Notes: a model not told the origin generated them from the sequence alone. Positions 8,645 through 18,025 are shown, numbered from the stretch's first letter. The stretch is DNA of 64,000 bases from an uncultured Clostridia bacterium (GCA_945983355.1 CAMFSU010000026.1:1-64000); one strand, 5' to 3'. Made by a program: numbers and translations.

Positions 8645-9819
8645 TGAGAAAAAACATTAAAAATACTGCGGTATTGGTTTGTATATGCGTGGTTATTGGC
8701 TTATTGCTTTCACTTACCAACGCTATTACTGCCCCGATAATCGAAAAAAATCAAAACGCTTCCGCTAATGCGGCTTTGCTTGAGGTTATGCCCGATGGCA
8801 GCGGCTTTGAAAGCGTTGATATTAAAAATTACACTCTCCCCTCCACCATTACCGAGGTTTATAAAGAAACCGCAAACAAGGGCTTTGTTATAAAGCTTAC
8901 CACCTCGGGCTATGCATCTGATATGGTTATTATGTGCGGTGTTAGAGCCGATGGTAAGGTTACAGGTGCTAAGTGCTTATCTTCTAACGAAACACTTGGT
9001 AAAGAAAAAACCTATGGTGACAGCTTTAAGGATAAGGATGCTGCGGCAGTCGACGCAGTAGACACCATTGCAGGTGCTACGAAAACCACAGCCGCTTATA
9101 AAAGTGCAATAAAGGACGCTCTTAACGCTGTTATTATTTTGGGTGGCGGCTCGGTTGATATCCGTTCGGAAGAAGAAATTTTGGCCGATAATCTTAACAC
9201 CGCTTTACCGCAGGGTGAAAAGAAATTCCAAAAGCTTTTCCTTGTGGAAGTAATTGAAGGCGTTGATGCCGTTTATGTTGCTGAAAACAATGCGGGTTAT
9301 GTTTGTGTTGTTGGCGAACAATTTATTGGTGTGGATGCTAACGGCACTGTAATCACAGAGGGTGTAGAAAATCCCGAAGCCGTAACAACCGCCATTGCGA
9401 AAATAAAGGCCTCTACACTTAAAGATGTTAATTTCAAAAAATATCCTGCTATTACTGATTTTGTGATTTCGGCACAAAAAACCGCAAGCGGCAACTTTGT
9501 TGTTGAAACAAAGGGTGCAGGATATGGCATTAAAGGCGGTAACGAATACCACCCTGCATCAGGTGAATATATCATTGTTAAGGTTGCAATTTCCAGGGAC
9601 GGCAAAATTATTGACTGTATGACAGTTTCACAGGCCGAAACAAAAGGTTTAGGCGATGCCTGTGCTGATGAAAAATTCTACGGTCAGTTTGACGGTAAGA
9701 CAAAGGAAAACTATACCGAAATCGATGCCATCAGCGGTGCAACACTTACTACCGATGGTTATAAACAAGCAATCGAACGCGCCTTTGAGGCAGTAAAAGT
9801 TTTGAAAGGGGGCAAATAA
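8644..9819 (+). CDS. rnfG: RnfG/RsxG FMN-binding subunit with two tandem FMN-binding domains
   Basis: N-terminal TM, then DTIAGATKTTAAYKSAI and DAISGATLTTDGYKQAI flavinylation motifs. Confidence 0.93.
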   Translation: MRKNIKNTAVLVCICVVIGLLLSLTNAITAPIIEKNQNASANAALLEVMPDGSGFESVDIKNYTLPSTITEVYKETANKGFVIKLTTSGYASDMVIMCGVRADGKVTGAKCLSSNETLGKEKTYGDSFKDKDAAAVDAVDTIAGATKTTAAYKSAIKDALNAVIILGGGSVDIRSEEEILADNLNTALPQGEKKFQKLFLVEVIEGVDAVYVAENNAGYVCVVGEQFIGVDANGTVITEGVENPEAVTTAIAKIKASTLKDVNFKKYPAITDFVISAQKTASGNFVVETKGAGYGIKGGNEYHPASGEYIIVKVAISRDGKIIDCMTVSQAETKGLGDACADEKFYGQFDGKTKENYTEIDAISGATLTTDGYKQAIERAFEAVKVLKGGK

Positions 9820-9821
9820 TT

Positions 9822-10511
9822 ATGAATAAGAAAAACAATTTATCTGTGCTTCTTAACGGAATAATTAAGGAAAACCCCACACTTGTGCTTATTCTTGGCA
9901 CCTGCCCTACCCTTGCAACCACCAACACAGTTGACGGTGCTTTTGGTATGGGTATTGCCGCTTTATGCGTTTTGCTTTGTTCAAATATTTTTATTTCCTT
10001 ACTTCGTAAAATAATTCCCGATAGTATGCGTATTCCCTGCTATATCGTAATTATTGCGGGCTTTGTTACCATAGTTAAGCTTTTAATTCAAGCATTTTTA
10101 CCCTCGCTTTATGCAACACTTGGCGTATATCTTGACTTAATAACGGTTAACTGCATCATTCTTGGCCGTGCCGAAATGTTTGCAAATAAAAGCCCTGTGG
10201 TTAAATCAGCGCTTGACGGCTTGGGTATGGGCATTGGCTTTACACTTTCCCTTTGCGCTATGGCTACAATTCGCGAGGTGTTTGGCGCCGCTTCCTTTGC
10301 GGGCATTGCAATTCCCTTTATGCAAAATTATAAAATAGAATTCTTTACCAAAGCACCCGGCGGACTTTTGGTTTATGGCTTGCTTATCGCTTTGATTTAT
10401 GTAATCACAAAGGGCAAAGCACCTGCCAAAACCTCCTTCTCGTGTCAGGGTTGTCCCAATGCCGCTACCTGCACTATTGAAACCTGTTCTAAGAAAGGAG
10501 AGAATGCATAA
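9822..10511 (+). CDS. rnfE: Electron transport complex subunit RnfE/RsxE with Cys-rich C-terminal tail
   Basis: NGIIKENPTLVLILGTCPTLATTNTVDGAFGMG...NCIILGRAEMFANKSP; tail FSCQGCPNAATCTIETC. Confidence 0.95.
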   Translation: MNKKNNLSVLLNGIIKENPTLVLILGTCPTLATTNTVDGAFGMGIAALCVLLCSNIFISLLRKIIPDSMRIPCYIVIIAGFVTIVKLLIQAFLPSLYATLGVYLDLITVNCIILGRAEMFANKSPVVKSALDGLGMGIGFTLSLCAMATIREVFGAASFAGIAIPFMQNYKIEFFTKAPGGLLVYGLLIALIYVITKGKAPAKTSFSCQGCPNAATCTIETCSKKGENA

Positions 10512-11110
10512 TGGATATGTTTAAAACCCTTATAATCATCTTACTTTCATCGGTTTTCGTTGACAATTATGTTCTCAACCGTTTCTTAGGAATTTGTCCC
10601 TTCTTGGGTGTATCCAAAAAAATTAACCAAGCAACAGGTATGGGCGTTGCTGTTACAATAGTTATGCTTATTGCCACCGCAGTAACCTGGCCCATTCAGT
10701 ATTTGGTGCTTAACAAGCTTGGTCTTGGCTATTTGCAAAATATTGTGTTTATTCTTATAATCGCAACCCTTGTGCAAATGTTGGAATTGTTTTTAAAGAA
10801 GTTTTCACCTGCCTTGTATAACGGTTTGGGTGTTTACTTGCCTTTAATCACAACAAACTGTGCTGTTCTTGGTGTTACAATTAACAACATCAATGATGGA
10901 TATAATTTTATTCAGTCAATGGTAAGCTCTCTCGGCTGCGGTCTTGGTTTCTTACTTGCTATGGTATTGTTTTCAGGTCTTCGCTCACGAATTGATGAAA
11001 GCAATATACCCGCACCATTTAAGGGCTTGGCTACCACTTTAATTGCCGCTTGCTTCATTTCGTTAGCGTTTATGGGCTTTGCCGGTGTTGTTGAAAATAT
11101 CTTTGCTTAA
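10511..11110 (+). CDS. rnfA: Electron transport complex subunit RnfA/RsxA
   Basis: SSVFVDNYVLNRFLGICPFLGVSKK...GLGVYLPLITTNCAVLGV. Confidence 0.96.
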   Translation: MDMFKTLIIILLSSVFVDNYVLNRFLGICPFLGVSKKINQATGMGVAVTIVMLIATAVTWPIQYLVLNKLGLGYLQNIVFILIIATLVQMLELFLKKFSPALYNGLGVYLPLITTNCAVLGVTINNINDGYNFIQSMVSSLGCGLGFLLAMVLFSGLRSRIDESNIPAPFKGLATTLIAACFISLAFMGFAGVVENIFA

Positions 11111-11127
11111 AAACAAGAGGTTAAAAT

Positions 11128-11961
11128 ATGGAAATTTTATTTGCATTTATTTTAATGCTTTTAGTGGCTTTAATTGCGGGTGTTTTACTTTCTTTGTTTT
11201 CACACTTTTTTGCAGTTAAAGAAAACCCACTCAAAGCACAAATTAGGGAATGTCTTCCCGGTATAAACTGCGGTGCTTGCGGTTATAAGGGCTGTGACGA
11301 TTATGCCGATGCCTTGGCAAACGGTGGTGTTAGCCCCAGTCTTTGTATACCGGGTGCCCAAAATGTTGCTGATGAGATTGGCAATATTCTTGGAATTGAG
11401 GCCGAACCCTTTAAGGATGTAGTTGCCTTTGTTGCCTGCAACGGTAATTGTGAGGCCACAACTAAAAAAGCAAAATACGAAGGTGTAAACACCTGCAAAG
11501 CCGCTTCTATGATTTATGGCGGCAATAATAGCTGTAATTTTGGCTGTTTGGGTCTTGGTGACTGTGCATTTGCTTGTCCTTCAAATGCAATTTGCGTTGT
11601 AGACGGCATTGCCCACATTAACACTGCCCTTTGTCTTGGTTGCGGTGTATGTGCTAATGTATGCCCCAAGCATATCATTAAAATGCTCCCGCAAGAAACT
11701 GCTACTGTTGTAATGTGCAGTAATAAGCAAAGGGGTGCCGATGCCCGTAAAGCGTGTAAAAACTCTTGTATTGGCTGTAAAAAATGCGAAAAAACCTGTA
11801 ATAACGGAGCTATAACCGTTAAAGATAATTTAGCAGTTATTGACTATGATAAATGCACTAACTGCGGTGCTTGTGTTAAGGAGTGCCCAACAGGTTGCTT
11901 AAAATCGGTCTTCTTCCCAAACATTCCAAACGATATAGAATATGAGGAAATTCTTGCCTAA
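11128..11961 (+). CDS. rnfB: Electron transport complex subunit RnfB/RsxB
   Basis: LPGINCGACGYKGCDDYADAL and multiple 4Fe-4S CxxCxxCxxxC motifs. Confidence 0.96.
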   Translation: MEILFAFILMLLVALIAGVLLSLFSHFFAVKENPLKAQIRECLPGINCGACGYKGCDDYADALANGGVSPSLCIPGAQNVADEIGNILGIEAEPFKDVVAFVACNGNCEATTKKAKYEGVNTCKAASMIYGGNNSCNFGCLGLGDCAFACPSNAICVVDGIAHINTALCLGCGVCANVCPKHIIKMLPQETATVVMCSNKQRGADARKACKNSCIGCKKCEKTCNNGAITVKDNLAVIDYDKCTNCGACVKECPTGCLKSVFFPNIPNDIEYEEILA

Positions 11962-11962
11962 T

Positions 11963-12361
11963 ATGGAAAAGTCAAATAACACTAACAAACGACATATACG
12001 AAATGATATAATTTTAGTTGCCCTACTACTGCTTTTTGTTATTGTCGGCGGAATATATCTATTCTTTTTTCGTGCAACCGGTGATGCCGTAAAGGTAACG
12101 ATTGACGGTAAGCTTTATGCCACATATTCTTTGTCTGAAAACAGAGAGGCAAATATCTATACCGGCAACAATCAACAGCTTAACCGCTTAATTATTAAAG
12201 ACGGCAAGGCGTTTATTGAAACTGCCACCTGCCCCGACAAAATTTGCGCTGAACATAGGGCGATTTTTCGCGATGGTGAAAGTATTGTATGTCTTCCCAA
12301 CCGTGTTGTTGTTACAGTTATAAAAAGCGACAAAACCGATGCGCCCGATGCGGTAACTTAA
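11963..12361 (+). CDS. NusG domain II-containing protein (EetA-like)
   Basis: N-terminal TM then VKVTIDGKLYATYSLSE...IETATCPDKICAEHRAIFRDGESIVCLPNRVVVTV, typical of extracytoplasmic NusG-II proteins. Confidence 0.85.
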   Translation: MEKSNNTNKRHIRNDIILVALLLLFVIVGGIYLFFFRATGDAVKVTIDGKLYATYSLSENREANIYTGNNQQLNRLIIKDGKAFIETATCPDKICAEHRAIFRDGESIVCLPNRVVVTVIKSDKTDAPDAVT

Positions 12362-12375
12362 ATGAGGTATTGTTT

Positions 12376-12879
12376 ATGAATAATAAAATTAAAACAATTA
12401 CCTTTACGGGTATATTTACAGCACTTGCGATTATTTTAGCGTATGTTGAGCTTCTGATTCCCCCGCTTTTTCCGTCACTACCCGGTATAAAAATGGGGTT
12501 GCCAAATATAATAATTGTGTTTTTGCTTTACCGAAAAAATGTTACTTCTGCCATTTTGGTGTCCTTAATCAGAATTGCGCTTGTAACTATGCTTTTCAGC
12601 AACGCAATGGCATTCTTATATAGCTTAGCGGGCGCAGTTTTAAGTCTTTTAATTATGATTTTACTGCGTAAATTAAATTTTTTATCGGTTGTTGGTGTTA
12701 GCATTGCGGGTGCAGTTGCACACAACATAGGTCAAATTTTAATGGCAATGCTGCTGCTTGACAGCAGTGAGCTTGGTTTCTATCTTATAGCTCTTATTTT
12801 TTCGGGCATCATTGCAGGTATTTTTGTGGGACTTTGCGGTGCACTTTTAATTAATAAGTTTCCCTCAAAATTTCATTAG
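12376..12879 (+). CDS. Gx transporter family protein (annotated elsewhere as heptaprenyl diphosphate synthase component I; EetB-like)
   Basis: TFTGIFTALAIILAYVELLIPPLFPSLPGIKMGLPNIIIVFLLYR... family signature; multi-TM. Confidence 0.85.
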   Translation: MNNKIKTITFTGIFTALAIILAYVELLIPPLFPSLPGIKMGLPNIIIVFLLYRKNVTSAILVSLIRIALVTMLFSNAMAFLYSLAGAVLSLLIMILLRKLNFLSVVGVSIAGAVAHNIGQILMAMLLLDSSELGFYLIALIFSGIIAGIFVGLCGALLINKFPSKFH

Positions 12880-12882
12880 TAA

Positions 12883-12911
12883 TTGACAAAAATGGTATAT
12901 TATTGTAAAAT
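12883..12911 (+). promoter_or_regulatory. Sigma-A promoter of the lipoprotein gene
   Basis: TTGACA-17 nt-TAAAAT between the Gx transporter and the lipoprotein. Confidence 0.75.
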
Positions 12912-12952
12912 CACTATGTACACATAAAAAATATTTTTTAGGAGAAAAAATT

Positions 12953-13936
12953 ATGAAAAAGTTTTTATCAATAACTCTTGTGGCACTTTTAATTGTGTCA
13001 ATGTTCTTGATGGCAGGCTGCGGTGGCAAAAATGCCACTTTGAAATTTGGCGCAGGCGTTTATGTGAGCACTCCCACTACAACAGATGCTACCGCCGACA
13101 AAGAAGGTACCGGTAAGGTTGATGTTACTGTTGCCGCTGTAACTATTGATGCTGATGGCAAAATCGTTGCTTGCCAGCTTGACACAATGAGCAATTCAGT
13201 AAGCTTTGACAAAGACGGTAAAGCAATTGCTAACCAAAGCTTTACAACAAAGCATGAAGCCGGTAAGGATTACAATATGGTAACCTATGGCGGTGCGAAA
13301 AAAGAATGGTTTGAACAAGCTGATGCTTTTGAAACCGTTGTTGCAGGTAAAACACTTGACGAAGTTAAAGTATTAGTAGCCGAAGGTAACAAAGGCAACA
13401 GCGATGTTGTAAATGCCGGCTGCACCATTATGATTCACGAATTTGTTGGCGCTATTGAAAAGGCATATAACGCTGCTAAAGATTCTGATGTAACTGCTGA
13501 AAACACACTTAAAGTAACCGCTGTAACTGAGCAAACCTGCACCGATGCTACTGCTGAAAAAGATGGTAGCAACAAGGTTTCTACCACTGTTTTTGCAGCT
13601 GCAGTTGATGCTGACGGTAAAGTAGTTACCGCTTCAAGCGACTGTGTTGAAGTTTCCTTCACATTTAGCAAAAAAGGTGCTTCTACCCTTGACACCACAA
13701 AGGCAGTTCTTTCTAAAAAGGAACAAGGCACAAACTATGGCATGGTAACCTATGCCGGCTCTGCTAAGGAATGGTTTGAACAAGCCGCTGCTTTTGATGC
13801 TGCTTGTGTTGGTAAGACCGCTACCGAAATTAAAGCCCTTATGGCTAACGACGGTAAAGGCGTTGAAGATTTACAAAATGCCGGTTGCACAATCTATGTA
13901 ACAGGTTTTGTAAAAGCTGCTGAAAAAATCGGCTAA
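12953..13936 (+). CDS. Secreted lipoprotein with two tandem FMN-binding-like domains (non-canonical motif)
   Basis: Lipobox LMAGC. Internal duplication: YNMVTYGGAKKEWFEQADAF...VVNAGCTIMIHEFVGAIEKA versus YGMVTYAGSAKEWFEQAAAF...LQNAGCTIYVTGFVKAAEKI. Confidence 0.75.
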   Translation: MKKFLSITLVALLIVSMFLMAGCGGKNATLKFGAGVYVSTPTTTDATADKEGTGKVDVTVAAVTIDADGKIVACQLDTMSNSVSFDKDGKAIANQSFTTKHEAGKDYNMVTYGGAKKEWFEQADAFETVVAGKTLDEVKVLVAEGNKGNSDVVNAGCTIMIHEFVGAIEKAYNAAKDSDVTAENTLKVTAVTEQTCTDATAEKDGSNKVSTTVFAAAVDADGKVVTASSDCVEVSFTFSKKGASTLDTTKAVLSKKEQGTNYGMVTYAGSAKEWFEQAAAFDAACVGKTATEIKALMANDGKGVEDLQNAGCTIYVTGFVKAAEKIG

Positions 13937-13951
13937 AAATTAAATAATTTT

Positions 13952-13980
13952 AAAAAAGGGGGAGCTTTCCCCCCTTTTTG
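13952..13980 (+). terminator. Rho-independent terminator after the lipoprotein gene
   Basis: AAAAAAGGGGG-agctttC-CCCCCTTTTTG. Confidence 0.85.
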
Positions 13981-13996
13981 TTTATTTGAAATAATT

Positions 13997-15046
13997 ATGA
14001 AACAAAATTTTAAGTATAAAGTTATTGTGGTTTTAATGCTTTTTTGCATGTCGCTTTGCTCTTGCAAGCCAGAGCAACAAAAAAGCAAATACACCGCCCA
14101 CTCTTTCGACTATTTCGACACGGTGACAACTATAACAGGTTATGAAACCTCGCAGGCAGAATTTGATAAGGTTTCAAATGAAATTTTTTCACAGCTTGCC
14201 GAATATCATAAGTTATATACCATTTATCACCGCTTTGACGGGATGGAAAATCTTTGTACCATAAACGAGGTTAAAGATGGTGCTCACCGCACTGTAAAGG
14301 TTGACCGCCGAATTATTGATATGCTGCTTTATGCAAAGGAAATGTACAATAAAACCGACGGTATGCTAAATATTGCTATGGGCAGTGTTTTATCCTTGTG
14401 GCATGATTATCGCACAATCGGTAAGGATGACCCCGAAAATGCCTCCCTACCCCCTATGACTCAGCTTTTAGAGGCCGCAAAGCACACCGATATTAACAAG
14501 GTTTTAATTGATGAAGAAAACTTAACCGTAACATTAGCTGACCCGTTAATGAAGCTTGATGTAGGTGCCATCGCAAAGGGCTATGCTACTGAGCAAATTG
14601 CCCTTTATCTTGAAGAAGAAGGCATTAGCGGTTATCTTTTAAATATCGGTGGAAATGTGCGCGCTATCGGTTCAAAGCCCGATGGTAGTGATTGGCTTGT
14701 TGGTATTGAAAACGCCAATAAAGACGATTATTTGGCATATTTGCAAATATCTAATAAATCTGTCGTTACAAGCGGCTCGTACCAGCGTTATTACACCGTT
14801 GACGGTAAGCGTTATCATCATATTATCCACCCTGACACACTAATGCCCGCCACCGAATTTACATCGGTTTCCATCCTTTGTAAAGATTCAGGCCTTGGCG
14901 ATGCTCTGTCAACAGCAATTTTCTGTATGCCCCTTGAAAAAGGAAAAATCTTAATTGAAGGTATGAATGAGGTCGAGGCAATGTGGGTAAGCGTTGACGG
15001 CAAAATTACCGTGTCATCAGGTTGGAACAAGTATATAAAAAAATAG
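13997..15046 (+). CDS. apbE: FAD:protein FMN transferase (ApbE/FmnB-like lipoprotein)
   Basis: FDTVTTITGYET, LDVGAIAKGYATEQ, LLNIGGNVRAIGSKPDGSDWLVGIENA, HHIIHPDTLMPA; lipobox LCSC. Confidence 0.94.
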   Translation: MKQNFKYKVIVVLMLFCMSLCSCKPEQQKSKYTAHSFDYFDTVTTITGYETSQAEFDKVSNEIFSQLAEYHKLYTIYHRFDGMENLCTINEVKDGAHRTVKVDRRIIDMLLYAKEMYNKTDGMLNIAMGSVLSLWHDYRTIGKDDPENASLPPMTQLLEAAKHTDINKVLIDEENLTVTLADPLMKLDVGAIAKGYATEQIALYLEEEGISGYLLNIGGNVRAIGSKPDGSDWLVGIENANKDDYLAYLQISNKSVVTSGSYQRYYTVDGKRYHHIIHPDTLMPATEFTSVSILCKDSGLGDALSTAIFCMPLEKGKILIEGMNEVEAMWVSVDGKITVSSGWNKYIKK

Positions 15047-15061
15047 AAAGAAGTTTACTTT

Positions 15062-15454
15062 ATGTTAGAAATTTTTTTGGCTCACTATAAGGACTTTCTT
15101 TATATTATTTCAGAAATATCCGCATATACATTAGAATTTGTAGGAATTCTTATTATAATTGTCGGCTCTACCCGCGCTTTAGTACGGATTGTTAAATGCC
15201 TTAGAAAAAAGACACCGTTTCACGTGGTTGTTGATTTAGGCAAAGCACTTTCATTGGCGCTTGAATTTAAAATGGGCGCTGAAATTATTAAAACTGTTAT
15301 CGTTCACAATTTGGAGGAGCTTTCCATTTTAGGTGTCGTAATTTTAATCCGTGCTTTGTTGGCATTTATTATTCATTGGGAGATTAAGGCCGAAGAAAAA
15401 GATACCGCCATTAAAGAACGAAAAGAAAAGTTGGCAAAAGAAATAAAGGAATGA
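15062..15454 (+). CDS. DUF1622-type small membrane protein
   Basis: LEFVGILIIIVGSTRALVRIV...LGKALSLALEFKMGAEIIKTVIVHNLEELSILGVVILIRALLAFIIHWEI. Confidence 0.75.
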   Translation: MLEIFLAHYKDFLYIISEISAYTLEFVGILIIIVGSTRALVRIVKCLRKKTPFHVVVDLGKALSLALEFKMGAEIIKTVIVHNLEELSILGVVILIRALLAFIIHWEIKAEEKDTAIKERKEKLAKEIKE

Positions 15455-15461
15455 TAAAATA

Positions 15462-16106
15462 ATGAAAAAAAGAAATTTAGGTATTTCGGCAATATTTTTC
15501 GTTGCATTTGTTTTGTGGACAGTTGCCGTTTGCCTTTTTGATGTAAAACCCGTCGGCCCAGAGAATTCGGCGGTTGGCTTTTCAGCACTAAATGTTATGT
15601 TTCACAGCTTTACGGGCGAGCATTTGTGGCTTTATGACATTAGTGACCTTTTAAGCATTATCCCGCTTTTAAGCGTAGTCGGCTTTGCATTTTTAGGCCT
15701 TTGGCAGTTAATTAAAAGAAAAAGTGTTTTAAAGGTTGATAAGGACATCATTGCCCTTGGTGTTTATTATATTGTTGTAATTGCCCTTTTCCTCTTCTTT
15801 GAGGTGGTTGTAATAAACTACCGCCCAATGCTAATTGAAGGCGTCTTAGAGGCATCCTACCCATCCTCAACCACGCTTCTTTGTCTTACTGTTATGCCAT
15901 CTGTTATTATTGGTCTTAAAGACCGCATTAAAAACAAAAAATTTGCTTTTTTATTTAATACAATAATTATCTTATTCACCGCATTTATGGTAATATCAAG
16001 AATAATTTCAGGTGTTCATTGGATAACTGATATAATAGGCGGCATACTTTTAAGCACCGCACTTGTTGTGCTTTTAAATGAAGTAACCAAAAAACTTAAA
16101 AACTAA
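15462..16106 (+). CDS. PAP2 superfamily phosphatase
   Basis: Multi-TM; YPSSTTLLCLTVMP and SRIISGVHWITDIIGGILLS match the PAP2 motif. Confidence 0.85.
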   Translation: MKKRNLGISAIFFVAFVLWTVAVCLFDVKPVGPENSAVGFSALNVMFHSFTGEHLWLYDISDLLSIIPLLSVVGFAFLGLWQLIKRKSVLKVDKDIIALGVYYIVVIALFLFFEVVVINYRPMLIEGVLEASYPSSTTLLCLTVMPSVIIGLKDRIKNKKFAFLFNTIIILFTAFMVISRIISGVHWITDIIGGILLSTALVVLLNEVTKKLKN

Positions 16107-16110
16107 TAAA

Positions 16111-16140
16111 AAATGACCGATTTAAAATCGGTCATTTTTT
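16111..16140. terminator. Bidirectional terminator between convergent genes
   Basis: AAATGACCGATTT-aa-AATCGGTCATTTTTT. Confidence 0.85.
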
Positions 16141-17171
16141 TATTTTATAGTGTCGGCAATTTTATAAATTAAGTCCTTGCTTTTTTCAAAGCCAAGGCAG
16201 GGGTCGGTGATTGATTTACCATAGCAATGCTCACCTATTTTTTGTGCGCCATCTTCGATGTAGCTTTCAATCATAAGGCCCTTAACCATATTTCTAATAT
16301 CGCTATTGTGATTACAGCTGTAAATAACATCCTTCGCAATTCTAACCTGTTCAAGATATTTCTTGCCTGAATTTGCGTGGTTACAGTCAATAATAGCCGC
16401 GGGGTTTAGAAGGTTGGTTTTAGCATAAAGATTATAAAGGTTTTGTAAATCCTCGTAATGATAATTTGAAACGCATTTACCTGTATTATCTACATAACCT
16501 CGCATAATAGCGTGGGCTAACGGGTTGCCTGTGCTTTCAACCTCCCATCCACGATAAATAAAGGTGTGGGAATGTTGCGCAGCAGTAACTGAATTCATCA
16601 TAACCGACAAATCACCGCTTGTTGGGTTTTTCATACCAACGGGGACTGAAATACCGCTGGCGGTCAGGCGGTGCTGCTGGTTTTCAACCGAGCGCGCACC
16701 AACAGCCACATAAGAAAGCAGGTCGGAAAGGTAACGATAATTATCGGGATAAAGCATTTCATCCGCACAGGTAAAACCAAAATCCTTAAGGGCGGACATA
16801 TGCAAATCACGAATCGCCAAAATACCCTCTAACATATCGGGGGTTTTATCGGGGTCGGGCTGGTGAAGCATACCCTTATATCCATCCCCGGTGGTGCGGG
16901 GCTTATTTGTATAAATTCTTGGGATAATTAAAATCTTATTCTCTACCTCATCCGCAACCTTTTTAAGTTGGCCGATATAGTCAAGCACGCTTTCCTTGCT
17001 GTCGGCCGAGCATGGTCCAATGATAAGAATAAATTTGTTGCTTTTGCCTTCAAAAATATCCTTAATTTCGGCATCTCTTTCGTCTTTTATTTTAGCCAAA
17101 TCCTCTGTTACGGGATAGCGTGTTTTGATTTGTTGCGGTATTGGTAATTTTCTTTTAAAATCTAAACTCAT
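16140..17171 (-). CDS. aroF: 3-deoxy-7-phosphoheptulonate synthase (class I)
   Basis: LIIGPCSADSKESVLDY, RIYTNKPRTTGDGYKG, DCNHANSGKKY. Confidence 0.93.
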   Translation of the reverse strand: MSLDFKRKLPIPQQIKTRYPVTEDLAKIKDERDAEIKDIFEGKSNKFILIIGPCSADSKESVLDYIGQLKKVADEVENKILIIPRIYTNKPRTTGDGYKGMLHQPDPDKTPDMLEGILAIRDLHMSALKDFGFTCADEMLYPDNYRYLSDLLSYVAVGARSVENQQHRLTASGISVPVGMKNPTSGDLSVMMNSVTAAQHSHTFIYRGWEVESTGNPLAHAIMRGYVDNTGKCVSNYHYEDLQNLYNLYAKTNLLNPAAIIDCNHANSGKKYLEQVRIAKDVIYSCNHNSDIRNMVKGLMIESYIEDGAQKIGEHCYGKSITDPCLGFEKSKDLIYKIADTIK

Positions 17172-18025
17172 TTTTTATCAAACCTCTTTCGGCGATAGGT
17201 GGAAAGGCGCATCATTTCACGCATACCTTCCCTATCTTCTGCTTTTATTTTATCATATAATTCATCAAACGATTTTCTAAAGCATTCCATTTCATTAAGC
17301 AAGTAATCTTTATTGTTTAAGAAAAGCTCGCTCCACATTTCATCGTTGATTTGAGCAATTCGGGTTAAATCTCTGAAAGAGTCACCCGTGTAATATTCCA
17401 TACCCGAAATATTATTACAGCACATAAGCGACACCGCTATGCAGTGGGTAAGCTGTGACAAAAAGGCAATCATTTTGTCGTGGCTTTCTACCGAAAGCTC
17501 TGCAACACGCTTAAAGCCCAAGGTTTCGCCAAGCTCACAGCAAAGTTCAATCGCTTTGTGGGTGTTTTTGTCGGTTGGTACAACAATATAGTTAGCTTCA
17601 ACAAAATCAACACCGCCACAATGTCTGACACCGCTCATTTCACGACCTGCCATTGGGTGCGCCGCAATAAATTCAACATCAGGCCTTAGCATATCTTGAA
17701 TTTTATAAACAATACTGCCCTTTACACCTGTGACATCAGTAATTATTGCACCGCTTTTTAAAAGGGACTGATTTTTTTCAATCCATTCAACAAATATATG
17801 CGGATACAGCGCAAAAATAACCAAATCCGCCTTACCTATAATTTTTGAATCAAGCTCGATTGTGCCCTCATCAATTATTCCCTCATTAAGTGCAAAATCA
17901 ATATCCTCTTGATTTTTGGTTACAGCAGCAACCTTAAAGCCCTTTTGCTTTAAAACTGTGGCATAGCTGCCACCCAAAAGACCAAGGCCGACAATTAAAA
18001 TATTCAATTCTTTACTAAGCTTCAT
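17168..18025 (-). CDS. tyrA: Prephenate dehydrogenase
   Basis: N-terminal GLGLLGGSYA Rossmann motif; AAHPMAGREMSGVRH. Confidence 0.92.
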   Translation of the reverse strand: MKLSKELNILIVGLGLLGGSYATVLKQKGFKVAAVTKNQEDIDFALNEGIIDEGTIELDSKIIGKADLVIFALYPHIFVEWIEKNQSLLKSGAIITDVTGVKGSIVYKIQDMLRPDVEFIAAHPMAGREMSGVRHCGGVDFVEANYIVVPTDKNTHKAIELCCELGETLGFKRVAELSVESHDKMIAFLSQLTHCIAVSLMCCNNISGMEYYTGDSFRDLTRIAQINDEMWSELFLNNKDYLLNEMECFRKSFDELYDKIKAEDREGMREMMRLSTYRRKRFDKK

